Positions 24,410-34,305 are shown, numbered from the stretch's first letter. The stretch: DNA of 64,000 nt from Shouchella xiaoxiensis (GCF_016907895.1 NZ_JAFBCV010000010.1:62001-126000); one strand, 5' to 3'. The notes: generated by a model from the sequence alone, not told the origin. Numbers and translations are program-made.

Positions 24410-26539
24410 TTACTTCTTCACTCGCAGCAATCGCAAGCTGTTTAACGTCACGAGCAGCGTTGCTCCCATGTCTGCTAAGATGGCAATCCAGAGCGTGAGC
24501 CAGCCTGGAATGACAAGCAGGAGGGCGATTAGCTTTAGTCCGAGCGATAACGTAATGTTTTGCTTGATAATGGTTAATGCTCTTCTGCTAAGCGCAATCG
24601 TGTACGGAAGCTTTTCTAAGTCGTCGCCCATGAGTGCGACGTCTGCTGTTTCGAGCGCCGTATCGGTACCGGCTCCTCCCATCGCAATTCCTACGCTTGA
24701 GGCGGCGAGTGCTGGCGCATCGTTTACGCCGTCACCGACCATCGCGACGCTGCCGTATTGTTCGCGAAGTGCTTTAACAGCCGAGAGCTTTTCGTCAGGT
24801 AGGAGCTCAGCTTTGACGGAACTGACACCGAGGCGCTTGGCAATCGCCGCGGCCGTTTTTGGGTCATCACCCGTGAGCATGACCGATTCTTTAATACCGA
24901 TTTCGTTAAGTCGTTTTAAAACGGAGCGGCTGTTTTCTCTTGCTTCATCGGCGACACCGATTACAGCCTTTACACCGCGCTCGTTGCCGACAATCATCAC
25001 CGTATTGCCTTCTGATTGTAGCGTGTTGAGCGTTGTTTTGATCTCATTCGAAAACGTTAGCTGCAAGTCCTCTACAAACAGCTGCTTGTTTCCAATCCAA
25101 GTCGTTTCTCCGTTCAGCGTCGCCTTAACGCCCTTCCCGGTAATCGATTGGAAGTCGATTAATTCTTTTTCTTTGTAGTCAACGCCGAGCTTATCCACTT
25201 TTCGTACAATCGCACCTGCAAGCGGATGCTGAGAGTAGGCTTCAATCGCTGCCACCGTTGACCAGACATTCTCATCACTGTCGTCACTGACATTGTTAAA
25301 ATACGTGACGGCCGGATGGCCTTTTGTCAGCGTGCCTGTTTTATCGAAAGCGACCGCTTTAACATGACCGAGCTCTTCTAGATACACGCCACCTTTGATT
25401 AAAACACCTTGCTTTGCCGCGTTGCCAATCGCCGTTACGATCGCCACTGGCGTGGAGATGACAAGGGCACATGGACAACCAACCACAAGGACGGCTAAGC
25501 CTTGATAAATCCACGCTTCCCAGCTCGCGCCCGCGATAAGCGGTGGCAAAATGGCCACGAACAGCGCGACAACCATAATTGCCGGAGTGTAATACTTAGC
25601 AAAACGGTCGATAAAGCTTTGTGATGGCGCCCGCTCTTCCTGCGCTTTCTCGACAAGATGAATAATCTTCGAGAGCGTCGTGTCTTTAACGAGCTTTGTC
25701 ACTTCCACTTCAAGATAACCTTCCGTATTTAGCGTTCCGGCATAAACCGGATCGCCTGCCTTTTTCTCAACCGGGATCGACTCTCCGGTAATGGCGCTTT
25801 GATTAATCGACGAATGGCCTTTTGTGACAACGCCATCCATCGCTAACTTTTCACCCGGTTTAATCTTTAACATGTCGCCAATTAAAATCTCGCTCACGCG
25901 CAACGTCAGCTCTTCGCCATTTCGCAGAACAGTCGCTTTTTTCGGCGCAATATTCATTAACGAACGGATGCTACGACGTGCGCGATCCATGGAGAAGCGC
26001 TCAAGCTGTTCACTGATCGCAAACAGAATCACAACAAGCGCACCTTCCCCCCACTCACCGATAATCGCTGCCCCAATCACGGCAACGAACATTAACGTCT
26101 TCATATCAAAAGTGAGGCGAACTAGGTTCTGCAAGCCAACTTTGAATAAGGAGTAACCTCCAATCACAATTGATGCAAAAAAGGCGCTTACCGTAAATAC
26201 GTGTTCCTCTCCATTTACGAGCTGACTCGTAAAGCCTAGCCCAATAAATAGTGCGGCCAATAGAACATGCCAGTATTTCATTAAAAACGATTGTGGTTTT
26301 GTTTCGGATTCATCAAGCTCTTCGCCTTCTGGGCGAACCCGTAACTGTTCAAACGCGCCCGCTTTTTCAAGCTGTGGGATCGTCGCTGAACCGTACACGG
26401 TAATTTTGGAAGCCATGAAATTAACTTCCGCGTCCTTCACACCATCAATGCGCTTGACGTTTTTCTCAAACGTACCGGCACAGCCTGCACATGAAAATCC
26501 TTCAACTCGGTAAACATGCTCTTCTTGTCTTTTTTCCAT
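24410..26539 (-). CDS. cadA: Cd2+/Zn2+/Pb2+-exporting P-type ATPase CadA
   Basis: 709-residue P1B-type ATPase exporting divalent soft metals. Domains in order: an N-terminal heavy-metal-associated domain with Cys17 and Cys20 (GFSCAGC); the actuator with TGES at 251-254; metal-site CPC at 355-357 ([11 protein letters not shown]); phosphorylation Asp399 in DKTGTLT; and the hinge [11 protein letters not shown]. All catalytic residues are present. It lies 3 bases after cadC and is cotranscribed with it. Confidence 0.95.
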   Translation of the reverse strand: MEKRQEEHVYRVEGFSCAGCAGTFEKNVKRIDGVKDAEVNFMASKITVYGSATIPQLEKAGAFEQLRVRPEGEELDESETKPQSFLMKYWHVLLAALFIGLGFTSQLVNGEEHVFTVSAFFASIVIGGYSLFKVGLQNLVRLTFDMKTLMFVAVIGAAIIGEWGEGALVVILFAISEQLERFSMDRARRSIRSLMNIAPKKATVLRNGEELTLRVSEILIGDMLKIKPGEKLAMDGVVTKGHSSINQSAITGESIPVEKKAGDPVYAGTLNTEGYLEVEVTKLVKDTTLSKIIHLVEKAQEERAPSQSFIDRFAKYYTPAIMVVALFVAILPPLIAGASWEAWIYQGLAVLVVGCPCALVISTPVAIVTAIGNAAKQGVLIKGGVYLEELGHVKAVAFDKTGTLTKGHPAVTYFNNVSDDSDENVWSTVAAIEAYSQHPLAGAIVRKVDKLGVDYKEKELIDFQSITGKGVKATLNGETTWIGNKQLFVEDLQLTFSNEIKTTLNTLQSEGNTVMIVGNERGVKAVIGVADEARENSRSVLKRLNEIGIKESVMLTGDDPKTAAAIAKRLGVSSVKAELLPDEKLSAVKALREQYGSVAMVGDGVNDAPALAASSVGIAMGGAGTDTALETADVALMGDDLEKLPYTIALSRRALTIIKQNITLSLGLKLIALLLVIPGWLTLWIAILADMGATLLVTLNSLRLLRVKK

Positions 26540-26542
26540 GGT

Positions 26543-26917
26543 TTACTCCTGTCCGTGAGCCATTGCCATCGTCACTAATGTAATCACATGAGGATCATCT
26601 AATGAATAAAAAACGAGTTTCCCTTCTTTTCTGCTTTTAGCAATGCGTAAATTACGTAAGTGCCGAAGATGATGGGAAGCCGTTGCGTTCGACGTTCCAA
26701 TAATATTTGCTACATCACAGACACATAGTTCGTTTTCCTGTGTTAAAGCAAAAGCAATCTTTAGGCGCGTCTCGTCAGCAAGCGCCTTAAATATATCCGC
26801 AGCTTCGATAAACGTCTGCTGCTCAACCACTTTTGAAATGCGGTTTACTTTCTCTTCGTCGTGACAAACGACTTCACATGTATCATTTGTCGTTGCTTCC
26901 ATCTTTATGTTAGCCAT
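26543..26917 (-). CDS. cadC: ArsR/SmtB-family metal-responsive repressor CadC
   Basis: 124 residues. The four cysteines of the alpha-3N metal site are present: Cys14 and Cys18 in NDTCEVVCHD, and Cys65 and Cys67 in ELCVCDVA. The winged helix includes TSNATASHHLRHLRNLRIAK. Binding of Cd, Pb or Zn releases the operator and derepresses cadA. First gene of the operon. Confidence 0.93.
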   Translation of the reverse strand: MANIKMEATTNDTCEVVCHDEEKVNRISKVVEQQTFIEAADIFKALADETRLKIAFALTQENELCVCDVANIIGTSNATASHHLRHLRNLRIAKSRKEGKLVFYSLDDPHVITLVTMAMAHGQE

Positions 26918-26940
26918 TTTGCTGCCTCCTTCATTCTAAC

Positions 26941-26992
26941 ATTCAAACGATCATTTGTTTATTATATTATTCCTCTTTAAAAAATGTGTCAA
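26941..26992 (-). promoter_or_regulatory. cadCA promoter and CadC operator
   Basis: Minus strand TTGACA (26987-26992), 17 bases, TAATAT (26964-26969). Just downstream at 26941-26960 the dyad TTCAAA-CGATCA-TTTG resembles the cad operator (TCAAATA..TATTTGA). Repressor there would block RNA polymerase at the start site. Confidence 0.65.
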
Positions 26993-27022
26993 GACTCTCG
27001 GTTTATTTTTAAATAAATGATA

Positions 27023-27051
27023 TTGACAATCATTCTCATCTAACTTATATT
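27023..27051 (+). promoter_or_regulatory. Fur-boxed promoter of fhuDBG
   Basis: TTGACA (27023-27028), 17 bases, TATATT (27046-27051). The overlapping TGACAATCATTCTCA at 27024-27038 matches the 7-1-7 Fur box (TGATAATNATTATCA) except for two positions. Iron repression by Fur is therefore expected. Confidence 0.85.
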
Positions 27052-27097
27052 TTTTATAGCATGTTACTACATACGCTTTATCAGAGGAGAAGACAAC

Positions 27098-28024
27098 GTG
27101 AAAAAAGCATTCATCAATATGACAGCTGCATCCCTTATTCTATTGCTCGGTGCCTGTGGACAAGACGCTACTGGCGATGAGGAAAATGCAGGCACAGAAG
27201 AAGATAACACAGGCACGATCACCTATGAGTCTGAGAACGGACCTGTAGAAGTTCCGGCGAACCCAGAGCGTGTTGTTGTTCTCGCTTTTGCTGGAAACGT
27301 AATGGCCCTCGATGTCCCTTTAATTGGAGTGGATTCTTGGTCAAAAACAAACCCGCGATTCGCTGAACAATTAGACGGGGTCGAAGAAGTTTCCGACGAA
27401 AACCTGGAGAAAATCATTGAGCTTGAGCCAGACTTAATTATTGGCTACTCAACGATTAAAAATGTCGACAAGCTCGAGCAGATTGCTCCAGTTGTGACCT
27501 ATACATACGATGGTGTTGATTATTTAGAACAGCATATTGAAATCGGCAAGCTGTTAAATAAGGAAGAAGAAGCGACGGCATGGGTTGATGATTTTAAAGC
27601 ACGTTCGAAAGAAGCCGGTGACGATATTCGCGCCCATATCGGTGAGGACGCAACCGTTTCCGTTATTGAAAACTTCGATAAACAACTTTACGTTTTCGGC
27701 GATAACTGGGGCCGAGGAACGGAGATCTTGTACCAAGAAATGAAGCTCGAAATGCCTGAAAAGGTTGAGGAAATGGCGCTTGCTGATGGCTTTTATGCTC
27801 TATCAGTGGAAGTGCTTGATGAATACGCAGGCGATTACATGATCGTCAGTAAAACAGAAGAAACAGAGGGCTCGTTCCAAGATACGGAAACATATAAAAA
27901 CATTGATGCTGTAAAAAATGACCGCGTTTTCCAAGTTGATGCGATGGAGTTCTACTTTAATGATCCACTGACATTAGACTACCAGCTTGAATTTTTTATC
28001 GAGCATTTCTTAAACAGTAACTAA
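27098..28024 (+). CDS. fhuD: Iron-hydroxamate siderophore-binding lipoprotein, FhuD-like
   Basis: 308 residues, GTG start with AGAGGAGAAG upstream. Lipobox LLGAC with Cys20. The two-lobed class III binding fold is shown by NPERVVVLAFAGNVMALDVP, IIELEPDLIIGY and WGRGTEILYQEM (the GRG-type loop of FhuD proteins), then YAGDYMIVSK. It captures ferric hydroxamates at the outer membrane face and delivers them to the permease encoded next. Exact siderophore not determinable. Confidence 0.85.
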   Translation: MKKAFINMTAASLILLLGACGQDATGDEENAGTEEDNTGTITYESENGPVEVPANPERVVVLAFAGNVMALDVPLIGVDSWSKTNPRFAEQLDGVEEVSDENLEKIIELEPDLIIGYSTIKNVDKLEQIAPVVTYTYDGVDYLEQHIEIGKLLNKEEEATAWVDDFKARSKEAGDDIRAHIGEDATVSVIENFDKQLYVFGDNWGRGTEILYQEMKLEMPEKVEEMALADGFYALSVEVLDEYAGDYMIVSKTEETEGSFQDTETYKNIDAVKNDRVFQVDAMEFYFNDPLTLDYQLEFFIEHFLNSN

Positions 28025-28086
28025 ATCAGAACTGCATGCAGGAATTCTCTTGAGAGGATTCCTGTTTGCTTGATGAGGGAGATTGG

Positions 28087-29094
28087 ATGGAACGATTAGG
28101 AACAAAGCGATTCTCATTTCTAGTAAAACTAATACTAGCACTTCTCATTCTTTGCGCCGCATTTGTTCTCGCCCTGACGTTCGGCGCCGCACAAACAACC
28201 GTTCAAGATGTCGGGCAGGCATTGTTTAACACAAGTCGCTCCGATGTTGTCATAATGCTTCGTGAAATTCGTATTCCTCGCGTTGTTGCGGCAATTGTCG
28301 TTGGCGCAGCCTTAGCCGTTTCCGGGGCGATCATGCAAGGTCTGACGCGGAATCCGTTGGCAGATCCAGGCTTAATCGGCTTAACCGCCGGAGCAAACGC
28401 CGCGCTCGCCTTAACGATTGCCTTGCTGCCTTCGGTCAATTATTTTGGCTTAATGATTAGCTGTTTTATTGGAGCAGCGATTGGTGCTCTGCTTGTTTTT
28501 GGAGTTGGGACTTCGCAAAGAGGCGGTTTGTCCTCGTTTCGCATCATCTTGGCGGGGGCGGCGATCTCGCTGTTTCTTCATGCCGTCGCTGAGGGGATTG
28601 GCTTGTATTTTAAGATTTCTAAAGACGTATCGATGTGGACCGCAGGCGGGCTAATCGGCACGTCTTGGGGACAGCTACAGCTTGTTATTCCTGTTGTTGT
28701 GATTGGACTCATCGCAGCTGTTCTATTTGCGAAACAATTGACCGTGCTTAGCTTAAGTGAAGAGGTTGCCACGGGGCTTGGACAGCGTATTTTCTTAATC
28801 AAAGTCGTCTTATTTATTGTGACCGTTATCTTAGCAGGAGCAGCCGTTTCGCTTGCGGGCAATCTCGTCTTTGTTGGCTTAATGATCCCTCACATTGTGC
28901 GAATGCTTGTCGGCATGGACTACCGCGCCATTATTCCAATGTCCGCCGTAATTGGCGCACTCTTTCTTGTGCTCGCCGATACAACCGCGCGCACGCTCCA
29001 TGCGCCGTTTGAAACGCCGATGGCCGCAATTGTTTCCTTAATCGGGCTGCCTTTCTTTTTACTAATCGTCCGAAAAGGAGGCAAAACATTATGA
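28087..29094 (+). CDS. fhuB: Iron-siderophore ABC permease FhuB-like
   Basis: FecCD-family permease, 335 residues from ATG 28087 (GGGAGATTGG upstream; an upstream TTG lacks a site). About nine or ten helices, with family marks RIPRVVAAIVVGAALAVSGA, TRNPLADPGLIGLTAGAN and the ATPase-contact region GLMIPHIVRMLVG. It forms a heterodimer with the next gene product. Confidence 0.85.
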   Translation: MERLGTKRFSFLVKLILALLILCAAFVLALTFGAAQTTVQDVGQALFNTSRSDVVIMLREIRIPRVVAAIVVGAALAVSGAIMQGLTRNPLADPGLIGLTAGANAALALTIALLPSVNYFGLMISCFIGAAIGALLVFGVGTSQRGGLSSFRIILAGAAISLFLHAVAEGIGLYFKISKDVSMWTAGGLIGTSWGQLQLVIPVVVIGLIAAVLFAKQLTVLSLSEEVATGLGQRIFLIKVVLFIVTVILAGAAVSLAGNLVFVGLMIPHIVRMLVGMDYRAIIPMSAVIGALFLVLADTTARTLHAPFETPMAAIVSLIGLPFFLLIVRKGGKTL

Positions 29095-30101
29095 TCACAA
29101 ATGCGTACAAAAAGCGTTATAAATGGATTGTTGTTGGTATCCTAACTGGTCTGCTTGCGACGACTCTGCTTGGAATCAGCATCGGCTATTCCTCTGTCTC
29201 CATTGACCGCATCATCCCGACCCTGCTTGGAAACGGCTCTTTTAAAGATGAGTTCGTGCTTTTTTCGATCCGCTTGCCGCGGATGATGATCACGCTGCTT
29301 GCTGGAGTCGGACTGGCCTTATCAGGAGCGATTTTACAAGGCGTCACCAAAAACGACTTAGCTGATCCCGGTATTATCGGTATCAATGCTGGTGCCGGGG
29401 TAGCGATTACGCTGTTTTACTTATTTTATCCATTAGATACGGGCATCTTTGTTTTCATCCTGCCGCTTGTTGCTTTTTCAGGTGCGATGGTCACCGCTCT
29501 GCTTATCTATGCGTTTTCCTATGAACGGAATCGCGGCATTCAGCCTGCTAAACTCATCCTAACTGGGGTCGGGTTTTCAATGGCGCTTTCCGGCTTAATG
29601 ATTGTCCTTATCTCGTCATCCGACAGTCAAAAAGTTGATTTCATTGCCCGCTGGCTTGCCGGGAATATCTGGGGCTATGATTGGTCGCTGATTCTCTCGA
29701 TCTTGCCGTGGTTTCTCCTGCTCGTCCCGTTTATTTTGTATAAAAGTCACCAATTGAATGTCTTAGGTTTAAGTGAGGACGTCACGATTGGAATTGGTGT
29801 TTCCTTGCAAAAACAACGCACGCTCGTCTTGCTTGCGGCTGTTGCGATCGCTGCCGTCAGCGTTTCCGTGACCGGTGGCGTCGCTTTTGTTGGCTTGATG
29901 GCCCCCCATATCGCTCGCTCCCTCGTCGGTCCACGCCATCAGTTTTTCCTGCCTATTACAATGTTGCTGGGCGGATGGCTGTTGCTAACGGCGGACACGA
30001 TCGGACGCAACGTGCTTGAACCAGATGGCATACCCGCGGGAATTGTTGTTTCGTTAATTGGTGCGCCTTATTTCATTTATCTGCTGATGAGAAAGCCGTG
30101 A
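29091..30101 (+). CDS. fhuG: Iron-siderophore ABC permease FhuG-like
   Basis: Second FecCD permease, 336 residues; ATG overlaps the previous stop by 4 bases. RLPRMMITLLAGVGLALSGA, NDLADPGIIGINAGAG and GLMAPHIARSLVG are present. The operon ends here with a strong terminator and lacks an ATPase gene, so a shared FhuC/YusV-type ATPase from another locus must energise transport. Confidence 0.85.
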   Translation: MITNAYKKRYKWIVVGILTGLLATTLLGISIGYSSVSIDRIIPTLLGNGSFKDEFVLFSIRLPRMMITLLAGVGLALSGAILQGVTKNDLADPGIIGINAGAGVAITLFYLFYPLDTGIFVFILPLVAFSGAMVTALLIYAFSYERNRGIQPAKLILTGVGFSMALSGLMIVLISSSDSQKVDFIARWLAGNIWGYDWSLILSILPWFLLLVPFILYKSHQLNVLGLSEDVTIGIGVSLQKQRTLVLLAAVAIAAVSVSVTGGVAFVGLMAPHIARSLVGPRHQFFLPITMLLGGWLLLTADTIGRNVLEPDGIPAGIVVSLIGAPYFIYLLMRKP

Positions 30102-30103
30102 CC

Positions 30104-30144
30104 ACAAAACCCCCATGTCAGCTAAGGCAACATGGGGGTTTTGT
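30104..30144. terminator. Bidirectional terminator after fhuG
   Basis: ACAAAACCCCCATGT and ACATGGGGGTTTTGT form a 15-bp perfect stem between convergent genes. Confidence 0.9.
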
Positions 30145-30145
30145 G

Positions 30146-31021
30146 TTATTCAGTTTTGTAGTAAGCGAGTACATCTTGCCAGCTACTTGGCGTTTCTCTC
30201 CCCTGCTCAAAGGAAGCGACTTGTGCGAGTTCATCTAATTTGGCTTTTGCAGCTGCCGTAAGGGTTGCATCCATTCCCGCTTCTTGTAGCATGTCGATGG
30301 AACCTTGGAGTTCAAATGCTCTTCTTTTTGCATGAACGGCACTGCCAGTGACAAGACGATTTAACGTGTCTTTGAATGAATGGCTGTCCATTGTTTCTTC
30401 AAGCGAATCGATCACTTCTGTTGAGACATCAAAGGTTTCGGCAGCTTGAAGCGTTTCCAAGTATAAACCAACAATTCCCTTCATAAACACACTCCGAATT
30501 AGCTTTACAGCTGAGGCATCTCCTGCCTTTTCCCCAACACGGGTGATATTCATTTGATAAGGCTTCATTTTCTCAATAAATAAATCTGCGCCCGTTCCAC
30601 TTGCTGAAATCGGCACTTTATGTTGGTAGACGGGCAAGGGTCCGAGCATAGCTGCATCTACAAATTTTACATGGCGAGCCGTTAAGTTCTTTTCAATTTC
30701 CTGCTTTACGCGCGGTGTTGACGCCGAAACATCAATGTAGAGTACCTGTTTATTTTGAAGTTGCGCTTGAATCGATTCACTTACTTCAATCGTTTTACTT
30801 GCTGGCACCGCCACAAATAAGACGTCTGGGTTAATCAACACATCGCCTAATTGTCGCTTCAATTCAACTCCAGCCCGCTGTGCCCGCTCCTCTATTTGTT
30901 TCCCGGCTTCTGGATGTTCGCGCATCACATCATACGCTTGAATGCTCTCTATTCCTTCCGCTTTTAAACCGCGAGAAAGCTCGTAACTAGCCTCACCAAA
31001 GCCAACAAAACTAATCTTCAA
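30146..31021 (-). CDS. NAD(P)-dependent beta-hydroxyacid dehydrogenase-like protein with DUF1932
   Basis: About 291 residues. Rossmann start ISFVGFGEASYELSRGL, NAD-side strand LFVAVPASKT, YIDVSASTP and the 6PGDH/HIBADH-type loop KFVDAAMLGPLP. A C-terminal helical DUF1932 domain includes the putative catalytic lysine in DASAVKLIRSVFMKG. The TTG at 31019-31021 is preferred because AAGGTGAT precedes it correctly; a GTG three codons earlier is too near the site. It is the last gene of the TRAP-RraA operon and probably reduces or oxidises an intermediate there. Confidence 0.75.
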   Translation of the reverse strand: MKISFVGFGEASYELSRGLKAEGIESIQAYDVMREHPEAGKQIEERAQRAGVELKRQLGDVLINPDVLFVAVPASKTIEVSESIQAQLQNKQVLYIDVSASTPRVKQEIEKNLTARHVKFVDAAMLGPLPVYQHKVPISASGTGADLFIEKMKPYQMNITRVGEKAGDASAVKLIRSVFMKGIVGLYLETLQAAETFDVSTEVIDSLEETMDSHSFKDTLNRLVTGSAVHAKRRAFELQGSIDMLQEAGMDATLTAAAKAKLDELAQVASFEQGRETPSSWQDVLAYYKTE

Positions 31022-31130
31022 ACCAATCACCTTCCGTAAAAATCATAATCTTTCCTATTTCTTGCGTTTTATTTATTACCATAAGAAGGGTTAGCTTGAA
31101 CTAGCTACGAAACTTCCACCGCAGTTGCTA

Positions 31131-31988
31131 CTAATTCTTGTACCCGTTATGGTAATCAATCTCTTGCAAGGTTTCCCCGACATTTTTCAACCGTTTTGAA
31201 ATCGCCTCTGATTGATCTCTCGGAATCGCACTAATCATATAATCGACTAAAAAAATCGTCGAGACAATTGAGTTATGTGACGCAATACTATTAGCCGGAC
31301 ACGTAACAACAACATCTGCATGAGGAACAACTGGCGAGGAGTAATTATCGGTAATAGCGAGAATACGCACGCCTTTTTTCTTCGCTTGCTCGACGTATTG
31401 AATCAATCGTTTCCCGTAACGAGCATAGCTCACTGCAATAAGCAGGTCGCCTTTGGACATCCCAACGACATCATCAATCCAATCGCTCGAATCGGCAATC
31501 GTCAGCTTGCTGTTCCCTAGCATCCGATTTAAATTGTGCGTAAGGTACTGAGCAACCGGCAGTCCGCTTCGCACGCTCGTACAAAAAATCCGTTTAGCAG
31601 AATAAATCTGCTTGATTGCTCCATCCAAGCTGGTTTCTGAATTCAACTGGATCGCTTTTTGAATCTGCTCCATTTGCAATGCATAATGACGCTGCCAATC
31701 TTCACGATAGGGCTGCTGTTTTAAATTCTGCTCAAGCCTCATTTGCGGCGTTGCTTCTTCTTTTAATAGTGTATGAAGGTTTTTTTGAAATTCAGTGTAG
31801 CCTGTATAGCCGACGCTGTTCATCAAACGCATCACCGTTGTTGTGCTTGTCCCCACTTCTTTTGCTAGCTGTTCAACCGTCATAAATCCGACATCGTTGT
31901 AATGCTGAATAATGTAATCAACCACTAACTTTTGTGATTTCGGTAACGAAGCAACCTCTGCTTTTAATACATCAATTGGATTTTTCAT
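31131..31988 (-). CDS. RpiR-family regulator of the TRAP-RraA operon
   Basis: 285 residues with N-terminal HTH (VEQLAKEVGTSTTTVMRLMN) and C-terminal SIS domain (IFCTSVRSGLPVAQYL; LIAVSYARYGKRLIQYV). Located inside the operon between the RraA and dehydrogenase genes, it is likely the local regulator, with a phosphorylated or hydroxyacid ligand. Confidence 0.88.
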   Translation of the reverse strand: MKNPIDVLKAEVASLPKSQKLVVDYIIQHYNDVGFMTVEQLAKEVGTSTTTVMRLMNSVGYTGYTEFQKNLHTLLKEEATPQMRLEQNLKQQPYREDWQRHYALQMEQIQKAIQLNSETSLDGAIKQIYSAKRIFCTSVRSGLPVAQYLTHNLNRMLGNSKLTIADSSDWIDDVVGMSKGDLLIAVSYARYGKRLIQYVEQAKKKGVRILAITDNYSSPVVPHADVVVTCPANSIASHNSIVSTIFLVDYMISAIPRDQSEAISKRLKNVGETLQEIDYHNGYKN

Positions 31989-32072
31989 TGCCCTTCAACT
32001 CCAAGCTCGTAGACTTTCTTCTCATCGTTATCATAACGAACTTGGGAAAAGCTGTCTAATTCATACGGTGTC

Positions 32073-32705
32073 TTACGTTAACCATTTTGGACGGATATTG
32101 CCTTTCGCGATTTCACTTAACCGGTTTTCTTCATACGTTCGTTTTTCTTCTGCCCGAGTCAGCGTTTCTTCTACTTTTTCTCTTGGTATAACAATAACCC
32201 CATCCGCATCACCCATGATGAAATCACCTGGTTGTATGAGACGATTGCCACATTCAATGACGCGATTAATCGTGCCTGGACCTTTTTTCGTCGGTCCTTC
32301 TGGAATCGCGCCTTTACTAAACACTGGTAAGGATGCCTGAGACAATGTGTGATAATCACGGATAAGACCGTCGATGATAAACCCATTTAATTCAAGTGCT
32401 TCAGCAGCAGCGGCCATTAATTCACCAATGACCGCTTTTGTGCGATAGCCATTGGCAGATACAACAAGCACATGGCCCGGGCTAGAGTGATAGATTGCAT
32501 GATGCACAGCTAGATTATCGCCTTCGTGGACATCAATCGTAACCGCCGAACCAACAACGACGGAATTAGGGTTACACGGTTTTATCTCTTCATTCATTAC
32601 AACCGGCTCGTCAATACAGTCGCTTAGGAGCGTTGTGCTGAGTTTCTGCGCCCGGTCAATCCATTCTTTCGGTAGTACTTCTGGTGCGCTCTCTATTTGA
32701 ATCAT
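32073..32705 (-). CDS. RraA-family aldolase (4-hydroxy-4-methyl-2-oxoglutarate type)
   Basis: About 210 residues from ATG 32703-32705, which has AAAGGAG upstream; a longer N-terminus overlaps the previous gene. Family marks: TTLLSDCIDEP near 30, the central VVSANGYRTKAVIGELMA near 85-95 and IQPGDFIMGDADGVIVIP near 170, which carries the metal-side Asp. Such proteins are HMG/CHA aldolases with oxaloacetate decarboxylase activity; RNase E inhibition is unlikely in this lineage. It is probably the lyase step for the imported acid. Confidence 0.85.
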   Translation of the reverse strand: MIQIESAPEVLPKEWIDRAQKLSTTLLSDCIDEPVVMNEEIKPCNPNSVVVGSAVTIDVHEGDNLAVHHAIYHSSPGHVLVVSANGYRTKAVIGELMAAAAEALELNGFIIDGLIRDYHTLSQASLPVFSKGAIPEGPTKKGPGTINRVIECGNRLIQPGDFIMGDADGVIVIPREKVEETLTRAEEKRTYEENRLSEIAKGNIRPKWLT

Positions 32706-32706
32706 G

Positions 32707-32940
32707 TTACTGAGTCTCCTTTTTTTCATTCTTTTTTTTGAAGTAGGAAAGCAAGTATCCAGCGAAAGCAGCAATAGAGGTCATAAAATAAACCACTTTT
32801 GCTATATTCTCATTAAGTCCGCTTACCCAACCGCCTTGCAACGTTACTAAACCAATTAATTGTCCGATTACGAGAACCGTACCGAGTAACGTAAACAAAC
32901 ATACCGCTCCGATAAATACAGTCATTACTATTTTTCTCAT
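32707..32940 (-). CDS. Small two-span membrane protein beside the TRAP permease
   Basis: 77 residues: two hydrophobic helices (VFIGAVCLFTLLGTVLVIGQ; VVYFMTSIAAFAGYLLSYF) and a lysine-rich tail. TRAP systems need a small DctQ subunit, normally four helices and about twice this length. This protein occupies that position and could be a minimal substitute (inference). Confidence 0.6.
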   Translation of the reverse strand: MRKIVMTVFIGAVCLFTLLGTVLVIGQLIGLVTLQGGWVSGLNENIAKVVYFMTSIAAFAGYLLSYFKKKNEKKETQ

Positions 32941-32949
32941 ATAAACCTC

Positions 32950-34299
32950 CTAAATAGGTATTGGGATGATTCCCATTCCAATTAACCAGCTGATGATCAT
33001 AAGCGGAATCGTATAGAACAGCAGGAGTGGAATGTACGTTTTTTCCGCACCGATCTTAGCCATACCCGTTGCTACGTAAATGGGTCCTGACGTTGGCGTA
33101 CTACCCTCTGTTGCACCGAACATCATAATTGTCACTACTGCTAGCAGTGGATCAACACCGACGGCAGTCAACGCACCAAATGAAGCTAGCCCGATCGTCG
33201 CAATCGTTGCACTTGTCGCAAGCGGCGTGGCCACTAAGGTGATGACAATTCCCACAATGGCTACCATCAGACCCTTTGGTACATCAAAGGAAGTCATTAA
33301 TGCTTGTAGCTGTTCCGTTAAACCGATTTCATTTAACACGGCACTTGTCGCAAATGTAAAAATCAAGACAGGCCCGATGACAAAATAAGAAGGTGCAGTC
33401 TTCTCAAAGAAATCAAGCCACTGACTTTTCCCTTTAGGCAGATGATTTCGTCCAACTGCTAACGTAAACAGAATCATAAATACAGGAACCCATACAATAA
33501 ACGAGATCGAATCCATTGCTTCGGCACCAACTGTTTCAAGTGTTAAAAACCAGTTTGCAAGCGGACCAAAGTTTATGATGAGCGGTATGACAATCCCTAA
33601 AAAGATTAAGAGCGACGTCCAACCAGCTTTCATTGATTGGGAGAACGGCTGAATAAGATCCGCATGGACCGGCTGTATCTTGTATTTCTTTGTCATAATA
33701 AAGACAACAACAACCCGATGAATGAGCGCATATAAACCGGCTACATACAATGCTAAGAAAAGTTCACTCTGCCCAACCGTTGCGGCAACTGGTGCAAATC
33801 CTAACATAATAAACATCGTCGAGTTTGGCGGAATGATGCTTCCAAACCCAGAGTTCCCAGCAACAATTGAAGCAGCATGTTCTTTTCGCCAGCCAGAGCG
33901 TTCCATCCACGGAATCGTAATGGAACCAGTTGTAGCGGCAATTCCCGATCCTGACCCTGCTACTAACGCAAATAAACCAGAACCAAATGTGTTCACATAT
34001 GCTGCGCCCCCAGGCAACCTACCGATTAAGGAATTTAGAATTTGAATAATTCTTCCAATTAAACCGGTGTAATTGATTAATTGTGCCATAAAGATAAACG
34101 CTAGAGAGGCAAATACCACCTCATGTGTAAGCCCTCTCATTAAACTCGGAAAAAATAGTTCAAGCGCTCGCTCACCTGAAAACGCCAGCGTTACCAAAAA
34201 ACCAAGAATCATCGCTTCCCCAATATTTCGTTTCGTAAAAATTGCCCAAAACAAGATAATCGCAATAAATGAGACTAAGGCCCAAACAGCCGTATCCAT
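32950..34299 (-). CDS. TRAP-type large permease (DctM-like)
   Basis: About 449 residues with roughly twelve helices and the two DctM re-entrant loops: SGSGIAATTGSITIPWMERS with NSGFGSIIPPNSTMFIM, and ATPLATSATIATIGLASFG with FGATEGSTPTSGPIYVA. It probably drives sodium-coupled uptake of an organic acid. The ATG at 34297-34299 sits 6 bases after GGGGGA; the ATG two codons earlier abuts it. No DctP solute-binding gene is nearby. First gene of the operon. Confidence 0.8.
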   Translation of the reverse strand: MDTAVWALVSFIAIILFWAIFTKRNIGEAMILGFLVTLAFSGERALELFFPSLMRGLTHEVVFASLAFIFMAQLINYTGLIGRIIQILNSLIGRLPGGAAYVNTFGSGLFALVAGSGSGIAATTGSITIPWMERSGWRKEHAASIVAGNSGFGSIIPPNSTMFIMLGFAPVAATVGQSELFLALYVAGLYALIHRVVVVFIMTKKYKIQPVHADLIQPFSQSMKAGWTSLLIFLGIVIPLIINFGPLANWFLTLETVGAEAMDSISFIVWVPVFMILFTLAVGRNHLPKGKSQWLDFFEKTAPSYFVIGPVLIFTFATSAVLNEIGLTEQLQALMTSFDVPKGLMVAIVGIVITLVATPLATSATIATIGLASFGALTAVGVDPLLAVVTIMMFGATEGSTPTSGPIYVATGMAKIGAEKTYIPLLLFYTIPLMIISWLIGMGIIPIPI

Positions 34300-34305
34300 G
34301 TCCAT

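Noticed and set aside
24315-25178. Long open frame on the plus strand opposite cadA
   Set aside because: Ser/Pro/Ala-rich antisense shadow of the intact cadA gene; no ribosome site and no family.
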